The translations under genes were made by a program, and so were the position numbers. From an uncultured Selenomonas sp. (GTDB lineage Bacteria > Bacillota > Negativicutes > Selenomonadales > Selenomonadaceae): 6,895 nt of DNA. Positions within the stretch are counted from its first letter, which is position 1. Each line of letters opens with the position of its first letter. Location of the stretch: positions 1 to 6,895 of the forward strand of contig CAJPRR010000119.1 of NCBI GenBank assembly GCA_905373085.1. The letters are read 5' to 3'. The notes beneath the pieces were generated by a model that was not told where the DNA came from, did no database searches, and worked only from the letters and a program-made list of their open reading frames with translations. Positions 4,717 to 6,895 of this stretch are shown piece after piece.

Positions 4717-6672
4717 TCACTTCGCCATGAGCTTCGCAAGCTTGTTCGCGAAGTCCACGGGATTCTCGGGCAGGATGCCTTCGATGATCAGCGCCTGCGT
4801 GTAGAGAAGGTCGCAGTAGTCCTTGAAATCCTCCGTTTCCTTGCCCGCTTCGTGCAATGCCTGCAGGCGCGTGAAGATCTCATGGTGCGGGTTGATCTCA
4901 AGGATGCGGCGCGCCTTGAACATCGGGTTGTCCATCTCGGAGAATGTGTGCTCCATCGAGAGACTCGGCCCCATCGCGTCCGCCACGAGGCAGACGGCGC
5001 TCGACTTGAGACGCGAGGTCAGCTTGACTTCCGCCACGCGGTCGCCCAAGGCTTCCTTGACGTCCTTCAGAAGATCGTCGTTCTTCTTCTGGATGTCTTC
5101 CGTCTCCTTCTTCGCCTCCTGCGACTCGGCATCGTCAAGATCCAAGTCGCCGCGGCTGATCGAGTGGAACTTCTTGCCCTCGTATTCGCGCAGCGTCTCG
5201 ATTGTGAACTCGTCGACCGGGTCGGTCAGGTAGAGGACTTCGATGCCCTTCTCACGCAGCAGCTCCATCTGCGGCAGTTTCTCGATCGTCGCCTTGTCCG
5301 TGCCCGTCGCATAGTAGATTTCCTTCTGGCTCTCGGGCATGCGCGAGACATATTCCTTGAGCGTTGCAAGCTTGCCTTCCTTCGAGCTGAGGAAGAGCAG
5401 CAAATCCTTGAGCTTGTCGGCCGTGTTCTCGCCGCTGTAGATGCTGTTGTAAATGCCGATCTTCAGCGACTTGCCGAATTCCGCCCAGAACTTCTCGTAC
5501 TTCTCGCGCTCGTTCTTCAGCGTACGCTCCAACGTCTTCAAAATGTTCTTCTCAAGATTCCTGCCGATGGTCTTGAGTTCACGGCTCTGCTGCAGAAGCT
5601 CGCGCGAGATGTTGAGCGAAAGATCGGGCGAATCGACAAGCCCCTTCATGAAGCGCAGGTAGTCTGGCAGGAGGTCCTTGCACTTGTCCATGATGAAGAC
5701 ATGGCGCGAGTAGAGCTGCACGCCTGGCTCGAAGTCCGTATGATAAAGGTTGAACGGAGCGTGCGCCGGAATGAAGAGCAGCGCCGTGTACTCGACCGCC
5801 CCTTCCGCCTTCGTATGGAAGATCTCCATCGGGTCTTCCCACTCGTGGAATTGATTCTTCAAGAACTCGTTGTATTCCTCGGGCTTGATATCGCTCTTGT
5901 TCTTCGTCCACAGCGGCGTCATGGAATTGAGCGTACGTACCTCCGTGCGCTTCGTCTTCTCCGCGCCCTCGATGGGCTTGCTATCTTCGTCTTTCGGCGT
6001 CTCCTCGATCTCAAAGCTCATCTTGATCGGGTAGCGCACATAGTCCGAATACTTCTTGACGAGACCTTCGAGCTTGTACTTGTCGAGGAAGTTCTCCTCC
6101 GCTTCCGCACCGTAGTATTCCTTGGCGAGCGTGATGACGATCGTCGTGCCGTGCTTCTCCTTGTCGCACTCCTCGATGCCGTAGGTGCCGTCGCCCGTCG
6201 ATTCCCAGCGTATGCCCTGCTTTTCCCCCGCCTTGCGCGTGAGGATCGTGACCTTCTCGGCGACCATGAAGGCCGAGTAGAAGCCCACGCCAAACTGGCC
6301 GATCAGTTCCTTCTCGTCGAGTGTTCCGTTCTCTTCCTTCGTGCGCTGCAGCTGCTCCAAGAACGCCTTCGTGCCCGACTTCGCGATCGTGCCGATGTTC
6401 TCGACGACTTCCTCCGCCGTCATGCCAATGCCGTTGTCCGAGATGGAAAGCGTATGCGAAGCCTCATCCGGCACGAGGAAGATCTCCGCACTCTCGTCAC
6501 CCTCTCGCAATGCGCTGTTCGTCAAGGCGGCGAAATGCAGCTTGTCGAGCGCATCCGACGCGTTGGAAATAAGCTCCCGCAAAAAGATCTCGTGATTCGT
6601 ATAGATGGAATGAATCATCAAGTCGAGAAGCTGCTTCGTTTCTGCCTGAAATTCATGCTGTACTTTTGCCAT
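4717..6672 (-). CDS. htpG: Molecular chaperone HtpG (bacterial Hsp90), 651 aa
   Basis: ATP-dependent dimeric cytosolic chaperone of the GHKL family that refolds and remodels client proteins. The N-terminal ATPase domain shows the ATP/Mg asparagine in LRELISNASDALDKL (N37), DNGIGM (79-84), the lid glycine motif GQFGVGFYSAF (125-135) and GTTIVI (175-180). The middle domain includes ALLFIPAHAPF and LSLNISRELLQ, whose R357 corresponds to the catalytic arginine of Hsp90. The C-terminal dimerisation domain (about 520-651) ends in KLAKLMAK with no eukaryotic MEEVD tail. It is slightly longer than E. coli HtpG (624 aa), partly through a charged stretch near 222-245. The start at 6672 is preferred over the in-frame start at 6714 because AAAGGAG lies 8 nt before it and MAKVQHEFQAETKQLL matches family N-termini. 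No CIRCE element is seen in the 223 bp upstream; the leader is occupied by the 107-bp repeat. Confidence 0.98.
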   Translation of the reverse strand: MAKVQHEFQAETKQLLDLMIHSIYTNHEIFLRELISNASDALDKLHFAALTNSALREGDESAEIFLVPDEASHTLSISDNGIGMTAEEVVENIGTIAKSGTKAFLEQLQRTKEENGTLDEKELIGQFGVGFYSAFMVAEKVTILTRKAGEKQGIRWESTGDGTYGIEECDKEKHGTTIVITLAKEYYGAEAEENFLDKYKLEGLVKKYSDYVRYPIKMSFEIEETPKDEDSKPIEGAEKTKRTEVRTLNSMTPLWTKNKSDIKPEEYNEFLKNQFHEWEDPMEIFHTKAEGAVEYTALLFIPAHAPFNLYHTDFEPGVQLYSRHVFIMDKCKDLLPDYLRFMKGLVDSPDLSLNISRELLQQSRELKTIGRNLEKNILKTLERTLKNEREKYEKFWAEFGKSLKIGIYNSIYSGENTADKLKDLLLFLSSKEGKLATLKEYVSRMPESQKEIYYATGTDKATIEKLPQMELLREKGIEVLYLTDPVDEFTIETLREYEGKKFHSISRGDLDLDDAESQEAKKETEDIQKKNDDLLKDVKEALGDRVAEVKLTSRLKSSAVCLVADAMGPSLSMEHTFSEMDNPMFKARRILEINPHHEIFTRLQALHEAGKETEDFKDYCDLLYTQALIIEGILPENPVDFANKLAKLMAK

Positions 6673-6680
6673 GAAAAAAT

Positions 6681-6687
6681 CTCCTTT
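6681..6687 (-). promoter_or_regulatory. Ribosome-binding site of htpG
   Basis: Minus strand AAAGGAG, 8 nt before ATG 6672. It fixes the start and rejects the 14-residue N-terminal extension, which would read into the tandem repeat. Confidence 0.85.
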
Positions 6688-6691
6688 ACAC

Positions 6692-6895
6692 AAACTACAC
6701 GCACAAACGTCCACTTCGTGGACATTGTGCGCCGCCCTTACAGAAACCTAGCCAATCGGTCTGCGCCCTTTGGGCTTGACCTCTTGGGGTTTCATGGTAA
6801 ACTACACGCACAAACGTCCACTTCGTGGACATTGTGCGCCGCCCTTACAGAAGCCTAGCCAATCGGTCTGCGCCCTTTGGGCTTGACCTCTTGGG
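6692..6895. repeat. 107-bp tandem repeat with two palindromes per unit, running off the window
   Basis: Unit 1 is 6692-6798, unit 2 is 6799-6895 (97 bp, continuing beyond the edge). Over the overlap I see a single difference (A6746 versus G6853). Each unit contains hairpin A (6701-6730 and 6808-6837): outer stem GCACAA/TTGTGC, inner stem GTCCAC-TTC-GTGGAC. It also contains hairpin B (6758-6781 and 6865-6888): outer GGTC/GACC, inner GCCC-TTT-GGGC. The period is not a multiple of three, so it is unlikely to be coding. It ends 4 bp from the htpG Shine-Dalgarno. No clear -35/-10 pair for htpG could be picked out in the visible part. Nature unknown: an intergenic dispersed repeat or structured RNA is possible. 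Confidence 0.9.

Noticed and set aside
6673..6714. N-terminal extension of HtpG (14 residues)
   Set aside because: It lacks a ribosome-binding site, reads into the repeat, and family members begin at the MAKVQHEF-type sequence, which has AAAGGAG in the right place.
4510..6858. Very long plus-strand open frame (782 codons) opposite htpG
   Set aside because: It is antisense to a perfectly conserved HtpG and rich in R, L and V as expected from the complement of GC-rich codons; no domain is recognisable and its end falls in the tandem repeat.
6692..6895. CRISPR array
   Set aside because: The whole 107-bp unit repeats with no variable spacers.
6673..6895. CIRCE/HrcA heat-shock operator for htpG
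   Set aside because: The palindromes present do not match TTAGCACTC-N9-GAGTGCTAA.

Overview
All convincing genes in this window lie on the minus strand. The gene content (a SpeD plus bacterial-type Orn/Lys/Arg decarboxylase pair, a Firmicutes-like HtpG, and an IS3-family element with a Gram-positive-type OrfA) suggests a low- to mid-GC anaerobe of the Firmicutes. The host genes use GC-rich codons, which would fit the Negativicutes (Selenomonas-like); the taxon is an inference, not read directly. The IS and the nuclease-like gene look visibly more AT-rich than speA, speD and htpG.

Layout in transcription order, right to left. At the right edge (6692-6895) are two copies of a 107-bp tandem, non-coding repeat carrying two palindromes each; the second copy runs off the window. 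It abuts the ribosome-binding site of htpG (6672-4717), which is intact and ends at a strong hairpin terminator (4659-4621). Next comes a promoter and a PD-(D/E)XK/Rpn-type 'nuclease family transposase' gene starting at 4492, which is cut after about 116 codons by an insertion sequence.

The IS (about 2392-4145, 1754 bp, IS3 family, IS150-like) could be bounded because its ends form an imperfect 41-bp terminal inverted repeat. It has an unusually long leader of about 366 bp with small repeated hairpins. Its orfA is frameshifted in the helix-turn-helix region, while its orfB is intact with a DD(35)E triad. An A8 slippery run sits just before an ATGA orfA/orfB junction. No target-site duplication is seen and the 3' part of the nuclease gene is absent on the far side, so a deletion probably accompanied or followed insertion.

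Left of the IS is a polyamine operon: a sigma70-type promoter 11 bp from the IS end, a structured leader of about 95 nt, speD (S-adenosylmethionine decarboxylase), then after 48 bp the arginine/lysine/ornithine decarboxylase speA, whose last residues lie outside the window. SpeA would supply agmatine or a diamine and SpeD the decarboxylated SAM used as aminopropyl donor for spermidine. The IS end places a perfect outward -35 hexamer 17 bp from a TGTAGT box in the flank, so the IS may add a second promoter to speD.

I see no certain new multi-gene system. The most unusual items are the 107-bp hairpin repeat at htpG, the repeat-bearing IS leader, and the IS/speD promoter junction.
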